The position numbers were made by a program, and so were the translations under genes. A model generated the notes under the pieces. It saw only the letters and a list, made by a program, of their open reading frames with translations. It was not told the DNA's origin and ran no database searches. This document shows, piece by piece, positions 7,745 to 17,129 of a DNA stretch of 64,000 bases. Source of the DNA: Myxococcales bacterium (lineage in GTDB: Bacteria; Myxococcota_A; Polyangia; Polyangiales; Polyangiaceae). Within the stretch, counting starts at the first letter, position 1; each line of letters begins with the position of its first letter. The stretch covers positions 52,284-116,283 of the forward strand of contig SECP01000024.1 in NCBI GenBank assembly GCA_004193285.1. The letters are read 5' to 3'.

Positions 7745-10021
7745 CTACATTGCTTGCGCGCGTAAGCGCTTGGCGGCGCTCACCATGTTTCTCAGCGCAG
7801 GCCGGACCTCGTCCCAGCCTCGGGTCTTCAGGCCGCAGTCGGGATTGATCCACAAGCGGTGGGGCGGGATCTTCTGTGCGGCTTTGTTCATGAGGTCCAC
7901 GATCTGCTGTTCGGTCGGTACGTTGGGGGAATGGATGTCGTAGACGCCGGGCCCAATCTCGTTCGGGTACTCGAAGCGATCGAAAGCGTCCAACAGCTCC
8001 ATGTCCGAGCGTGAGGTCTCGATTGTGATCACGTCCGCATCCATCGCCGCGATGGCCTCGATGATGTCGTTGAATTCCGAGTAGCACATGTGAGTGTGAA
8101 TCTGGGTTTCGTCCTCCACGCCACTGGCCGCGATGCGGAACGAGTCTACCGCCCACGTCAGGTACTCTTGCCAATCCGCGCGGCGTAGCGGTAGCCCCTC
8201 GCGGAGCGCGGCCTCGTCGATCTGGATGATCCGCACGCCGGCTTTCTCCAGGTCCTGTACCTCGTCACGTAGGGCGAGCGCGAGCTGGCGACAAGACGCG
8301 GAGCGCGGCTGGTCGTCCCGAACGAACGACCAGTTCAGCATCGTTACCGGGCCGGTGAGCATGCCCTTCATGGGTTTGGAGGTCAGTGACTGCGCGTACC
8401 GAGTCCAAGCGACGGTCATGGGACTGGGCCGGCTGATGTCGCCGAAGAGGATGGGCGGCTTGACGCAGCGTGAGCCGTAGGACTGCACCCACCCGAGCTC
8501 GCTGAAGGCGTAGCCGTGGAGCTGCTCGCCGAAGTACTCGACCATGTCATTGCGCTCGGCTTCGCCGTGAACGAGCACGTCCAGCCCCAGCTCCTCTTGT
8601 TCACGCACCGCGTGCTGGATTTCCTCGCGCATGCGCTGCTCGTACTCCGCCTGCCCGAGGCTGCCGGCGCGAAAATCGCTCCTGAACTTTCGGATTTGGT
8701 TGGTCTGCGGAAATGAGCCGATCGTCGTCGTGGGGAACCGCGGCAGCGCGAATGCTTTCGCCTGCACGGCGGCCCGCGCGCCATACGCGGACTTGCGCTG
8801 CCCCAGGCCGGCGGCGAGGTCTTTCACCGCGGCCTGGACTTTGGGGTCGTTCACGCGTGGGGAGGACCGCCGGGTCGCGACCGCTCGCGTGCTTTCGTCG
8901 AGCTCCCGCCTCACCGCCGGTCTCCCCTGATTCAGCGCTGTCCCCAGGATTCGAACCTCCTCCAGCTTCTGCTGTGCGAACGCCAGCCAAGAGCGCACCT
9001 CGGGGTCGAGGTTCTTCTCGCTCTCGAGGTCGACTGGGACGTGAAGGAGCGAGCAACTCGGAGCGAGCCACAGCCGGTCCCCGAGCGCTTGGTGGATTGG
9101 CTCCAAGTACTCGAGCGCCCCCGTTAGGTTCGACCTCCAAACGTTGCGCCCGCTGACGACGCCCAGCGAGAGCACGCGCCCCTCCGGAAGGGCACGGAGC
9201 AGAGGCTGCACCTCGCCCGACGCGCTCACCGCGTCCAGGTGCACGCCGTCGATCGGGAGCGACGCGAGGAGCTCCAGGTTCTCGGCGAGAGGGCCGAAAT
9301 AGGTGGCGACCAAGAGCTTGCTCCCTGCTCCCTTCAGCCCATCGTAAGCCGTACGATAAGCCTGCTGCCAGTCAGGGCCGAGCTCGGTGACCAAAGCGGG
9401 TTCGTCTAGCTGAACCCAGTCCACGCCCTCGCGCGCCAGCTTTCCAAGGAGCTCTCGGTAGATGGGGAGCAGCTTCGGGAGCAGGGCGAGGCGGTCCGAG
9501 CCGTCTTTGGCTTTGCCCAGCCACAGGTACGTGACCGGCCCGATGAGGACCGGCTTGGCGGAGACGCCCGCCTCCCGCGCCTCCGCGAGCTGCGCCAGCA
9601 GGCGAGTGGCGTCGAGACGAAATGTGGACTGCGAGGAGAGCTCGGGAACGATGTAGTGGTAGTTCGTGTCGAACCACTTGGTCATCTCCCCGGCGGCGAC
9701 GCCTTCGCCGGTGTCGCCCGCCGCGCGGCCCCGCGCGACACGAAAGTAGGCGTCGAGCGGCGGCCCCTCGCCGGCGCGAGCGCGCGACGGCACGTTCCCG
9801 AGCAGGAAGCTCGTGTCGAGCACGTGGTCGTAGAAGGAGAAGTCGTTGACGGGAGCGAGATCGAAGGCCGCCTGCCGCCGCCAATTCTGCCGGCGTAGCT
9901 CGGCGCCCTGCGCTTCCAGCTCGGCATGGCCGAGCGCGCCCCTCCAGTGTGTTTCTTGTGCGAGCTTGAGCTCGCGAGCGGCTCCAATACGGGGAAACCC
10001 TAGGTTGTGAATGCGCGCCAT
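7745..10021 (-). CDS. metE: Cobalamin-independent methionine synthase
   Basis: 758 residues, the normal MetE length. It transfers a methyl group from methyltetrahydropteroyl-triglutamate to homocysteine in the cytosol. The N-terminal barrel starts NLGFPRIGAARELK. The C-terminal barrel has TTTIGSFPQT, the zinc-ligand region HMCYSEF (His-x-Cys), and the last zinc Cys in INPDCGLKTR. The ATG has AAGGAG seven bases upstream. It is transcribed away from a LysR gene (metR) across a 99-bp gap holding repeated motifs. No cobalamin riboswitch is visible. Confidence 0.97.
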   Translation of the reverse strand: MARIHNLGFPRIGAARELKLAQETHWRGALGHAELEAQGAELRRQNWRRQAAFDLAPVNDFSFYDHVLDTSFLLGNVPSRARAGEGPPLDAYFRVARGRAAGDTGEGVAAGEMTKWFDTNYHYIVPELSSQSTFRLDATRLLAQLAEAREAGVSAKPVLIGPVTYLWLGKAKDGSDRLALLPKLLPIYRELLGKLAREGVDWVQLDEPALVTELGPDWQQAYRTAYDGLKGAGSKLLVATYFGPLAENLELLASLPIDGVHLDAVSASGEVQPLLRALPEGRVLSLGVVSGRNVWRSNLTGALEYLEPIHQALGDRLWLAPSCSLLHVPVDLESEKNLDPEVRSWLAFAQQKLEEVRILGTALNQGRPAVRRELDESTRAVATRRSSPRVNDPKVQAAVKDLAAGLGQRKSAYGARAAVQAKAFALPRFPTTTIGSFPQTNQIRKFRSDFRAGSLGQAEYEQRMREEIQHAVREQEELGLDVLVHGEAERNDMVEYFGEQLHGYAFSELGWVQSYGSRCVKPPILFGDISRPSPMTVAWTRYAQSLTSKPMKGMLTGPVTMLNWSFVRDDQPRSASCRQLALALRDEVQDLEKAGVRIIQIDEAALREGLPLRRADWQEYLTWAVDSFRIAASGVEDETQIHTHMCYSEFNDIIEAIAAMDADVITIETSRSDMELLDAFDRFEYPNEIGPGVYDIHSPNVPTEQQIVDLMNKAAQKIPPHRLWINPDCGLKTRGWDEVRPALRNMVSAAKRLRAQAM

Positions 10022-10087
10022 CGGTTCGACTCCTTGCCTTTCGGGGGAAGAACGTAGACCCTTTAATCGATGAGGAATAATGGTCGT

Positions 10088-10116
10088 TTGTCATATAACC
10101 ATGAGCAGTTGTCATA
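10088..10116. promoter_or_regulatory. Probable MetR-binding region between metE and metR
   Basis: TTGTCATA occurs twice on the plus strand, at 10088-10095 and 10109-10116, exactly 21 bases apart (two helical turns). Between them TCAT-N6-ATGA (10091-10104) forms an inverted repeat. LysR proteins bind such dyads in divergent intergenic regions. The region lies 5-33 bases before the metR start and 67-95 before that of metE. The binding role is inferred. Confidence 0.5.
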
Positions 10117-10120
10117 GGTC

Positions 10121-11050
10121 ATGAACAGGCTGGAATTGATTCACCTCCGCGTGCTCCACGAGATGCAGCAACGGGGCTCGCTCACCGCCGCCGCCAAGAC
10201 CTTGGGGCTTACCCAGTCCGCCCTGAGCCACACCATCAAGCGAATGGAGCAGCAGTTTGGGGTCGCGATCTGGGAGAAGGCGGGGAGAGGCGTGCGGCTC
10301 ACCCCTGCCGGCCTCTACCTCCTCTCGCTCGCGCAGCGCCTGCTGCCCCAGCTAGAGCATGCCGAGCACGTGCTGGACCAGTTCGCGCGCGGCGAGCGCG
10401 GCACCTTGCGCATCGGGATGGAGTGCCACCCCTGCTACCGGTGGCTGCTGCAGATCGTCGAGCCCTACTTGCGAGCGTGGCCGGACGTGGACTTGGACGT
10501 CCGGCAGAAGTTCACGTTTGGCGGCATCGGTGCGCTCTTCGCTCATGACATCGACATGCTCGTCACTCCGGACCCCCTGCAGCGGCGCGGGCTCGTGTTC
10601 GAGCCCGTGTTCGACTACGAGCAAGTGCTGGTCGTCGGGCGCGAGCACCGCTTTGCGAGCCGCACGTACGTCGTGCCCTCCGAGCTGGAAGCGGAAACTT
10701 TGATCACGTACCCGGTCGAGATCGAGCGACTGGACGTCTACAGCCAGTTTCTGTTGCCGGCCGGCGCCGTGCCCAAGCGACACCAAGTCATCGAGACGAC
10801 GGACATCATGCTGCAAATGGTGGCGTGCGAGCGAGGGGTCGCGGCTCTACCCGCCTGGCTGGTGGAGGAGTACCGGCGCCAGCTGGGGGTCGTGCCGGTG
10901 CGGCTCGGTCGGCACGGCATCCAAAAACAGATTTTCCTCGGCACCCGCTCCGGAGACGCAAAGGTCGATTTCATCGCCGACTTCATCCGCCTCGCGGCGC
11001 AGAGTCGCCAGAAGCCACCTGCCGCCCGGCGACGTCGCGCAACCAAATGA
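10121..11050 (+). CDS. metR: LysR-family regulator of methionine synthesis (MetR-type)
   Basis: 309 residues. The N-terminal winged helix (about 1-65) contains SLTAAAKTLGLTQSALSHTIKRME; the effector domain from about 90 opens with LRIGMECHPCYRW, the MetR form of the ligand lobe, and in MetR the coinducer is homocysteine. Divergent placement next to metE is the classical arrangement. The basic tail RRRRATK is unremarkable. No clear Shine-Dalgarno precedes the ATG, so it may be weakly translated or leaderless. Confidence 0.9.
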   Translation: MNRLELIHLRVLHEMQQRGSLTAAAKTLGLTQSALSHTIKRMEQQFGVAIWEKAGRGVRLTPAGLYLLSLAQRLLPQLEHAEHVLDQFARGERGTLRIGMECHPCYRWLLQIVEPYLRAWPDVDLDVRQKFTFGGIGALFAHDIDMLVTPDPLQRRGLVFEPVFDYEQVLVVGREHRFASRTYVVPSELEAETLITYPVEIERLDVYSQFLLPAGAVPKRHQVIETTDIMLQMVACERGVAALPAWLVEEYRRQLGVVPVRLGRHGIQKQIFLGTRSGDAKVDFIADFIRLAAQSRQKPPAARRRRATK

Positions 11051-11139
11051 CGATGCACGCGGCCGCGGTCGGCTTTCCGACGCAGCTGGACACCTTATCC
11101 GTTTCTCGCTCGAGGCTGCTGCGCTACGGCAGAGGAGCA

Positions 11140-12888
11140 ATGAGCTTCTCCTTCGGGCGCTACGAGCTGGATGAACGTGCGCGCACGCTGCGTTTGGGCG
11201 GCCGTGAGCAAACGCTCCAGCCCCTCGTATTCGACCTGTTGGTCTATCTGGTCGAGCACCGCGAGCGAGTGGTGCCGAAAGACGAGCTGCTCGGCCAGCT
11301 GTGGAATGGCGCCAACGTGACAGAGGGCTCGCTACAGCGCGCCGTCAGTTTGCTGCGCGCGTCACTGCGCGAAGGCGGCCAGGAACAGGCGGTCCAAACG
11401 TTCGCGCGGCGAGGGTACCGGTTCTGCGCGGAGGCGGACCCTGCTCCGCCGGACGCGACCAGTGAAGAGTCTCCGCGCGCGCTGGCCGAGGCGGGAAAGT
11501 GGGAGCGTGCGCTCGAGGCTTTCGGAGCGCTGCCCGCGGAGGCTTCGCTCGAGGCCGAAGACTGGGAGGCCTGGGGGAGCGCGGCCCTCTGTGGGGGTCG
11601 GCCCGAACTCGCTATCGGTCCCTTCGAGCGCGCAGTCGCCGCTTTCGAGGGCGCCGGGCAAAGGGAGAGCGCGGCCCGGGTGGCGCTCCTCCTCTGCAAC
11701 GTGAGGCTCGAGGGGCGCGAGCTGGCCATCGCTCGCGGCTGGCTGCAGCGCGGGCTCAGCTACCTCAAGGATGAGCCGGAAGGGAAGCAGCACGGCCTAG
11801 CGGAGTGGCTGCGCAGCCGGCTGGCGCTCTTCGAAGGAGACCTGAACGAGTGCCGCGAACGCGGGCGCGCCGCGCAGGATATCGCCGATCGCATCGGCGA
11901 CCCGGACCTACTGTGTCTGGGTTTGGTGTACCAGGGCCACATCTACATTGCGCAGTGTGAGGTGCGGCGCGGCCTCGTCATGCACGACGAAGCCGGGGCG
12001 ATGGCTCTCTCTGGGCGCGTCAGCACTTGGGTCAGTGGCCTGGTATTTTGCTCGGTAATCTGGGCTTACCTGCACCTGGGCGATCACCACCGCGCGGGTC
12101 AGTGGACCGACCAGTTCACCCGCTGGTGCGAGAGCCACGGCTCGTACTGCTACCCGGGGCTATGCCGCCTCCATCGGGGCGAAGTCCTCGCGCTGCGGGG
12201 CTCGTTGGCCGACGCCGAGCAGGAGGTGCGCCGCGCGCGCCAGCAGCTCGCGGTCGCGGGGCCTTTCGTAGAAGGCGACGCGTGCCGCGTGCTCGGCGAG
12301 ATTTGCCTGTCGCGCGGTGATACGGACGGCGCGGACCGCGCTTTTCGCGAGGCGCACCGTCTAGGATGGAATCCGCAGCCCGGCCTCGCGCTGCTGCTTG
12401 CCGCGCGCGGCGACGCAGAAGGCGCGATCAAGCAGCTGGAGCGCGCGCTCGCGCAGCCGACGTGGACGGACGGTCAACGCCGCGGGTCGATGCTCGCCGT
12501 CCTGGCGCGAGTTTGCGCCCTGCATGGGCGGCCCGAGCGGGCTCGCGCCGCGCTCGCGGAGCTGGATTCATTGCCGGAGCTGCTCACCGGGCAGTCGAGC
12601 GTCGCCGAGCGGGCTCGCGCGCGGGCCGAGCTGGCTTGGGCGGTGGGCGACCTCACCGCCGCGGAGAGCGCGTTTCGTGAGAGCCTCGAGCTTTGGCTGC
12701 AGATCCAAGCCGCTCTCCACGCCGCGGATGTGCGGCTGAGGCTCGGCGAGCTTCTGCTGCAGGTGGGCGATCCGACCTCTGCCGAGCTGGAGCTGAGCGC
12801 GGCCGCCACCGACTTCGAGCGAGTGCGAGCCGAGCCCCAGCTCGCTCGCTGCGTGGGGCTACGGGCAAAAGCGCGCGGGGGCTCGTAG
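11140..12888 (+). CDS. Winged-helix regulator with a TPR-like C-terminal part
   Basis: 582 residues. Residues 1-95 are an OmpR/PhoB-type winged helix: FGRYELDERARTLRLGG, VFDLLVYLVEHRERVVPKDELL and the recognition part FARRGYRF, the layout of CadC/SARP-like one-component regulators. The rest is about 480 residues of Ala/Leu/Glu-rich helical hairpins that look like degenerate TPRs. No membrane segment, receiver domain or ATPase motif is visible, so the signal is probably a bound protein or peptide. The frame is open further upstream over metR, but ATG 11140 has GAGGAG just before it and starts exactly at the domain. It lies 89 bases after metR; the target genes are unknown. Confidence 0.8.
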   Translation: MSFSFGRYELDERARTLRLGGREQTLQPLVFDLLVYLVEHRERVVPKDELLGQLWNGANVTEGSLQRAVSLLRASLREGGQEQAVQTFARRGYRFCAEADPAPPDATSEESPRALAEAGKWERALEAFGALPAEASLEAEDWEAWGSAALCGGRPELAIGPFERAVAAFEGAGQRESAARVALLLCNVRLEGRELAIARGWLQRGLSYLKDEPEGKQHGLAEWLRSRLALFEGDLNECRERGRAAQDIADRIGDPDLLCLGLVYQGHIYIAQCEVRRGLVMHDEAGAMALSGRVSTWVSGLVFCSVIWAYLHLGDHHRAGQWTDQFTRWCESHGSYCYPGLCRLHRGEVLALRGSLADAEQEVRRARQQLAVAGPFVEGDACRVLGEICLSRGDTDGADRAFREAHRLGWNPQPGLALLLAARGDAEGAIKQLERALAQPTWTDGQRRGSMLAVLARVCALHGRPERARAALAELDSLPELLTGQSSVAERARARAELAWAVGDLTAAESAFRESLELWLQIQAALHAADVRLRLGELLLQVGDPTSAELELSAAATDFERVRAEPQLARCVGLRAKARGGS

Positions 12889-12939
12889 GGGCCGCCCGCC
12901 GCCCGTATCCTTTACGGGAGCTGGTCCGTCGTCTCTGGC

Positions 12940-13764
12940 ATGACGACGAACAGCTCATCTGGCGGCGGGTTATTGAACGGGAAAGTCGCGATCATTCACG
13001 GCGGCGGCGGCGCCATCGGTGGGGCGGCTGCCTTGGCCTTTGCGCGCGAAGGGGCGCGGGTGTTTCTCGCCGGGCGGTCCTTGGGCCGGCTGCAGGAGGT
13101 GGCGGACGCGGTTCGAGCCGCCGGCGGCGTAGCCGAGATTTCGGTGGTCGACGCGCTCGACGAGACGGCGGTCACCGCTCACGCCGAGCTCGTGCTGGCG
13201 CGCGCTCAGCGTATCGACGTCGTCCTGAACGCGATTGGGCTCGAGCACGTCCAGGGCAGGTCGTTCACCGAGCAGAGCCTCGAGGACTTCGCTACGCCGG
13301 TCATCGGCTACACCCGCGCTCACTTCATCATCGCGAAGGCAGCTTCGCGGGCGATGGTTCGTCAACGCAGCGGCGTGATCCTGGCGCTCTCCACGCCGGG
13401 CTCGGTGCTGCCCGGACCTGGCTTCATGGGCTATGGCGTGGCGTGCGCGGCGCTGGAGGCGATGACTCGTCACCTGGCCGGGGAGCTCGGAGGCCACGGC
13501 GTGCGCGCTGTCTGCCTGCGCGCGGACGCAATCCCGGACGCGCTCCCTCGGTCGCACAGCCGCGAGGTATTCGAGGCGGCCGCGGCCGCGCACGGTATGA
13601 CCCCGGAGTCCATGCTGGCCGCTCACGCGCAGCGCGCCACGCTGCTCGGAAGGCTGCCGACCCTGCAGCAAGTCGCGGACGCAGCCGCATTTTTCGCCTC
13701 CGAGCGCGCGGCGGCGACCACCGGCGCAATCGTCAACCTCACGTGCGGCTCACGCGTGGACTAA
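12940..13764 (+). CDS. Short-chain dehydrogenase-like protein with catalytic Lys replaced by Cys
   Basis: 274 residues, classical SDR length. The nucleotide-binding turn is GGGGAIGG at 21-28, and NAIG replaces NNAG at 97-100. The catalytic Ser (S151) and Tyr (Y165) are present, but the position four after Tyr is Cys169, not Lys, so normal reductase chemistry is doubtful. It may bind NAD(P) without being a standard dehydrogenase, or use another residue. It ends 10 bases before the ECF sigma gene and probably shares its transcript. Substrate unknown. Confidence 0.8.
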   Translation: MTTNSSSGGGLLNGKVAIIHGGGGAIGGAAALAFAREGARVFLAGRSLGRLQEVADAVRAAGGVAEISVVDALDETAVTAHAELVLARAQRIDVVLNAIGLEHVQGRSFTEQSLEDFATPVIGYTRAHFIIAKAASRAMVRQRSGVILALSTPGSVLPGPGFMGYGVACAALEAMTRHLAGELGGHGVRAVCLRADAIPDALPRSHSREVFEAAAAAHGMTPESMLAAHAQRATLLGRLPTLQQVADAAAFFASERAAATTGAIVNLTCGSRVD

Positions 13765-13774
13765 GGTCGGAGCC

Positions 13775-14728
13775 ATGGACGATCTCGCTGCCCTCGCGCG
13801 CGACGCCTGTCGCCGTTTCGGTCAAAGCTTCGAGCCGCTCCGCCCCGAGCTGTACCGCTACTGCCGGCACCTCACCCGTAGCCCCTGGGATGCGGAAGAC
13901 TTGGTTCAAGACACGCTGGCGCGCGCCTTGGTCACGCTCGGCACCATGCTGCGCCCGGAAATCGACGCCCCTCGGGCCTGGCTGTTCCGCGTCGCCACGA
14001 ACCTCTACATCGACCGAAGTCGGCGGGCCCGTGAGGTGCTGGGTGACGTGCCCGAGGCGCCCGTGGAGGCTCGCGACGAGCGCGACGCGCGTGAAGCCGC
14101 GGGCACGCTGATCGCGAAGCTTTCCCCCCAAGAGCGCGCGGCCGTGGTGCTCAAAGACGCGTTCGACCTCGAGCACGGCGACATCGCGGCGGTGCTGAGC
14201 ACCAGCGTGGGCGCGGTGAAGGCGGCGCTACACCGAGGGCGCAGCAAGCTCGCCGACGCGCCGCTCGAGCCAGCGCGCGCGCCCGTACCCGCAGCGCTGG
14301 ACGCCTTTTGCCGCGCCTTCAACGCGGGGGACCTCGCGGCTCTCACCGCGCTGCTGCTGGAAACGGTGACCGTCGAGATGCCGGGCTGCGCGGTGGACCT
14401 CAGCCTTGCCGACACCACCGATCCGCGCTCGGGCATTCTCTACCACACGCTCCTTTCGCCCCTCTCGGCCGGAATGTCGGCGCGCTACCTGGAAGGATAC
14501 GACGGCGGTTCCGCGCGCGCGGAGGTGGTCTTGCACCGCGGAGAGCACATCGTCCTCTTGTGGTACGGGCACACCGAAGGCGACGCAGTTCGCTGCATCA
14601 TCCGGAGCGATACCGAAGAAGCTCGCATCGCGCGTCTGCGAATCCACTACTTTTCTGCGGACTTGCTCGCGGAGGTGTGCGGTGAGCTCGGTGCGCCCGT
14701 GAGGACCAACGGTTACGGGCTGGACTGA
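13775..14728 (+). CDS. ECF sigma factor with SnoaL-like C-terminal extension
   Basis: 317 residues. Region 2 (about 22-90) has YRYCRHLTRSPWDAEDLVQDT and RAWLFRVATNLYIDRSRR; region 4 (about 110-160) has LSPQERAAVVLKDAFDLEHG and VGAVKAALHRGRSKL. From about 175 comes a 140-residue SnoaL/NTF2-like tail (FCRAFNAGDLAALTALL), as in ECF groups where the tail replaces a separate anti-sigma and controls activity. No anti-sigma gene is adjacent. It probably forms an operon with the SDR upstream. Its 3' end overlaps the convergent monooxygenase by 16 bp. Confidence 0.88.
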   Translation: MDDLAALARDACRRFGQSFEPLRPELYRYCRHLTRSPWDAEDLVQDTLARALVTLGTMLRPEIDAPRAWLFRVATNLYIDRSRRAREVLGDVPEAPVEARDERDAREAAGTLIAKLSPQERAAVVLKDAFDLEHGDIAAVLSTSVGAVKAALHRGRSKLADAPLEPARAPVPAALDAFCRAFNAGDLAALTALLLETVTVEMPGCAVDLSLADTTDPRSGILYHTLLSPLSAGMSARYLEGYDGGSARAEVVLHRGEHIVLLWYGHTEGDAVRCIIRSDTEEARIARLRIHYFSADLLAEVCGELGAPVRTNGYGLD

Positions 14729-16215
14729 GCTGCGTCGCGCCCGGGCCCTCCCCCGAACCATCGGACCAGCGCCGCTTCCAGCCCATCGTCCGCGCCTTCG
14801 CCCACCCAGGCGACATAACCGTCCGGTCGAATCAGGACCGCGGTCGGCGCCGGCACCGCGCCCAGGACCGGAAGCTCCCAGGAGCCGTCAAAAGTGCCGT
14901 TGACCCAGCGCACCCGCTCGGTCCACGGCGCGATGTCGATCCGGTCAGGATCGCCGAGGTTGAGCAGCACCGGCCTGCCTGCGTGCAGCAAGCCGAAAAC
15001 TCGGCGCACGCCCCCCTCCGTGACGACGTCCAGATCCGGCATGCGGCGCCCGAGAAGCGGATGCCCGGCGCCGAGGTCGTAGTGGAGATCCAGGCCGGAC
15101 ATCATGCCGGCGTACAGCTTTCGGGGCTCGGGTAGCGCTAGGAGCTCGGACATTCGCTCGTGCAGCGCTCGCGTGCGGTCGTCTCCGCGGGCGAGCGCGG
15201 TCTGCGCCAGGGTGTTTTTGAGCACGCGCGCAGCCACCGGGTGGCGTTCCGCGTGGTAAGTGTCGAGGAGGGTTTCGGGCGACGTGCGGTGGACGACCTG
15301 CGCGAGCTTCCAGCCGAGATTGACGGCGTCCTGCAGGCCCGTGTTCAACCCTTGTCCGCCCGCGGGCGAGTGCACGTGCGCTGCGTCTCCTGCCAGCAGT
15401 ATCCGACCGCGTCGGTAAGCCTCGGCCTGCCGCGCCATGTCGCTGAAGCGAGACAGCCACGTAACGTCATGCACCCCAAAATCCTTGCCATAGACCGCGA
15501 CGAGCGCCTGGCGCAAATCAGCCAGCGTGGGCTCGTCGCCGCGCATGACCTGCGGTTCGACCAGCACGATGCGCACCCGCTTGCCATGCTCCAGCTTGTC
15601 GTCCAGCTTCCCCAGGCCGTTCATTCCCCGCTCATTCGGACGCGCGCCCCACGCTGGCTCCTCCGCCATGCTCGCCTCGGCGATCAAGTACGTCACGGAC
15701 GCGTCCCAACCCTCGAAGCCGATGCCAGCTTGCTTTCGGATCACGCTCCGGCCTCCGTCGCACCCCACCAAGTACCGGGCGCGCAGCGATGAGCCGACCG
15801 AGAGCGTCACGTTCACCCCGGCTTCATCCTGGGTGAGCTCGTTCACGCTCCGCCCGCGGTAAACCGGCACCGCTAGCTCTTCCACCCACGCCGCCAGCAA
15901 GCGCTCGATGTGATTTTGAGCCAGCGCGAGCCCGTAGCCGTGGCGCGTGGGGAAGTCGCTGATGTCGAGGGGGATCATCGCGAAGCCGGTCACTTGCATG
16001 ACCTTCCCCTGCGCGATGAAGCGGTCGACCACGCCGCGCTGGTCGAGCACCTCGAGCGAACGCGCATGGAGTCCGCCCGCGCGCGTACCCGTGAGCTCTT
16101 GGTTTTCGCGCCGCTCGACGAGCGCGACGTCCACTCGAGCAAGGGCGAGCTCCGCCGCTAGCATCAACCCCGTCGGACCAGCCCCCGCGATCACCACTGC
16201 ATGCGTGTTCGTCAT
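14713..16215 (-). CDS. FAD-dependent aromatic monooxygenase (PheA/TfdB type)
   Basis: 500 residues. It opens with the FAD Rossmann motif AVVIAGAGPTGLMLAAELA, has the mid-protein YLVGCDGGRSVIRKQAG (DG motif) and the second FAD motif GRILLAGDAAHVHSPAGGQGLNTGLQD (GD motif), followed by the thioredoxin-like C-terminal domain of this class. Such enzymes hydroxylate phenols, polyketides or antibiotics; rifampicin monooxygenases have the same shape. The substrate cannot be read from sequence. Convergent 16-bp overlap with the sigma gene. Confidence 0.88.
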   Translation of the reverse strand: MTNTHAVVIAGAGPTGLMLAAELALARVDVALVERRENQELTGTRAGGLHARSLEVLDQRGVVDRFIAQGKVMQVTGFAMIPLDISDFPTRHGYGLALAQNHIERLLAAWVEELAVPVYRGRSVNELTQDEAGVNVTLSVGSSLRARYLVGCDGGRSVIRKQAGIGFEGWDASVTYLIAEASMAEEPAWGARPNERGMNGLGKLDDKLEHGKRVRIVLVEPQVMRGDEPTLADLRQALVAVYGKDFGVHDVTWLSRFSDMARQAEAYRRGRILLAGDAAHVHSPAGGQGLNTGLQDAVNLGWKLAQVVHRTSPETLLDTYHAERHPVAARVLKNTLAQTALARGDDRTRALHERMSELLALPEPRKLYAGMMSGLDLHYDLGAGHPLLGRRMPDLDVVTEGGVRRVFGLLHAGRPVLLNLGDPDRIDIAPWTERVRWVNGTFDGSWELPVLGAVPAPTAVLIRPDGYVAWVGEGADDGLEAALVRWFGGGPGRDAAQSSP

Positions 16216-16527
16216 GGGCGCGACTGTGCGGCACGATGAGGGGCTTGCCGCAAGACCCCGCCTCTGGCATATGACGGATGTGGCGGGGGAAGAACGCGAC
16301 GCAGTGCTGCGTTGGCGGTTCGCCTTCTCGAGCGCGCGGGTGCCGAATTTCCCAATAAAGTCGCGCGTTTGCGCTGATGGGGCTGCCCATCCGCAGCTCG
16401 CCTGCAGAAGCTCATGGGGCGGTCACGGGCCGCGCTTACCGCGAGCGCGCCGATGCAAGAGGCCTCGGGCGAGGGCTCGCTAAGTAAGATAACAATCGAG
16501 GCGGGGGAACTACGAGGAGCACCCACC
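16216..16527. other. Divergent intergenic region, no gene seen
   Basis: 312 bp between the divergent monooxygenase and VOC genes. The only open frames are low-complexity shadows with no domain-like stretch. It should hold both promoters. The only clear element is GAGGAG eight bases before the VOC start. Confidence 0.6.
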
Positions 16528-17010
16528 ATGACTACGCCGAAGAACACTATCTGTCTCTGGTTCGACAAGGACGCGCACCAAGCCGCGTCGTTCTACGCCG
16601 AGGTTTTCCCGAACAGCAAAGTCACCGCCGTTCACAAAGCACCGGGGGATTTTCCGAGCGGCAAAGAAGGGGACGTGCTCACGGTGGAGTTCACGGTGCT
16701 CGGCATTCCCTGTTTGGGCCTCAATGGCGGACCTGTGTTCAAACACAGCGAGGCCTTCTCCTTTCAAGTCGCGACGGACGATCAGGCAGAGACAGACCGC
16801 TACTGGAACGCCATCGTGGAAAACGGCGGCCAGGAGAGCGAATGCGGCTGGTGCAAAGATCGCTGGGGTCTCTCCTGGCAGATCACGCCGCGTGTACTGA
16901 CAGAAGCGTTGGCGCTCGGTGGAGCAGAGGCCAAGCGCGCCTTCGACGCGATGATGACCATGAAGAAGATCGACGTGGCGAAGATCGAAGCCGCCCGGCG
17001 CGGGGGCTAA
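16528..17010 (+). CDS. VOC-superfamily protein (PhnB-like)
   Basis: 160 residues. NTICLWFDKDAHQAASFYAEVFP is the opening of the PhnB / 3-demethylubiquinone-methyltransferase-like VOC family, and the second half has CGWCKDRWGLSWQITPRVL, the usual family ending (DRFGVSWQIVP). These are small cytosolic dimers often called glyoxalase-like; most have no proven reaction. The upstream in-frame extension is ignored: ATG 16528 follows GAGGAG and begins the domain. A RibD-like reductase follows after 119 bases. Confidence 0.87.
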   Translation: MTTPKNTICLWFDKDAHQAASFYAEVFPNSKVTAVHKAPGDFPSGKEGDVLTVEFTVLGIPCLGLNGGPVFKHSEAFSFQVATDDQAETDRYWNAIVENGGQESECGWCKDRWGLSWQITPRVLTEALALGGAEAKRAFDAMMTMKKIDVAKIEAARRGG

Positions 17011-17129
17011 GCTCGGTCGGCGTCGGGGAGCGGGGCTCTGCCGCTGCCCCGAGCAAGATCGCGCGTGGAGGTTGTCGATTCCGGTTAGGCTCGTTCGTCG
17101 CCTCCAAGTCCCCACAAGGAGTCACGCCC

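Noticed and set aside
16212..16568. Minus-strand 118-codon frame upstream of the VOC gene
   Set aside because: It runs antisense into the VOC start, has no RBS and no protein-like segment.
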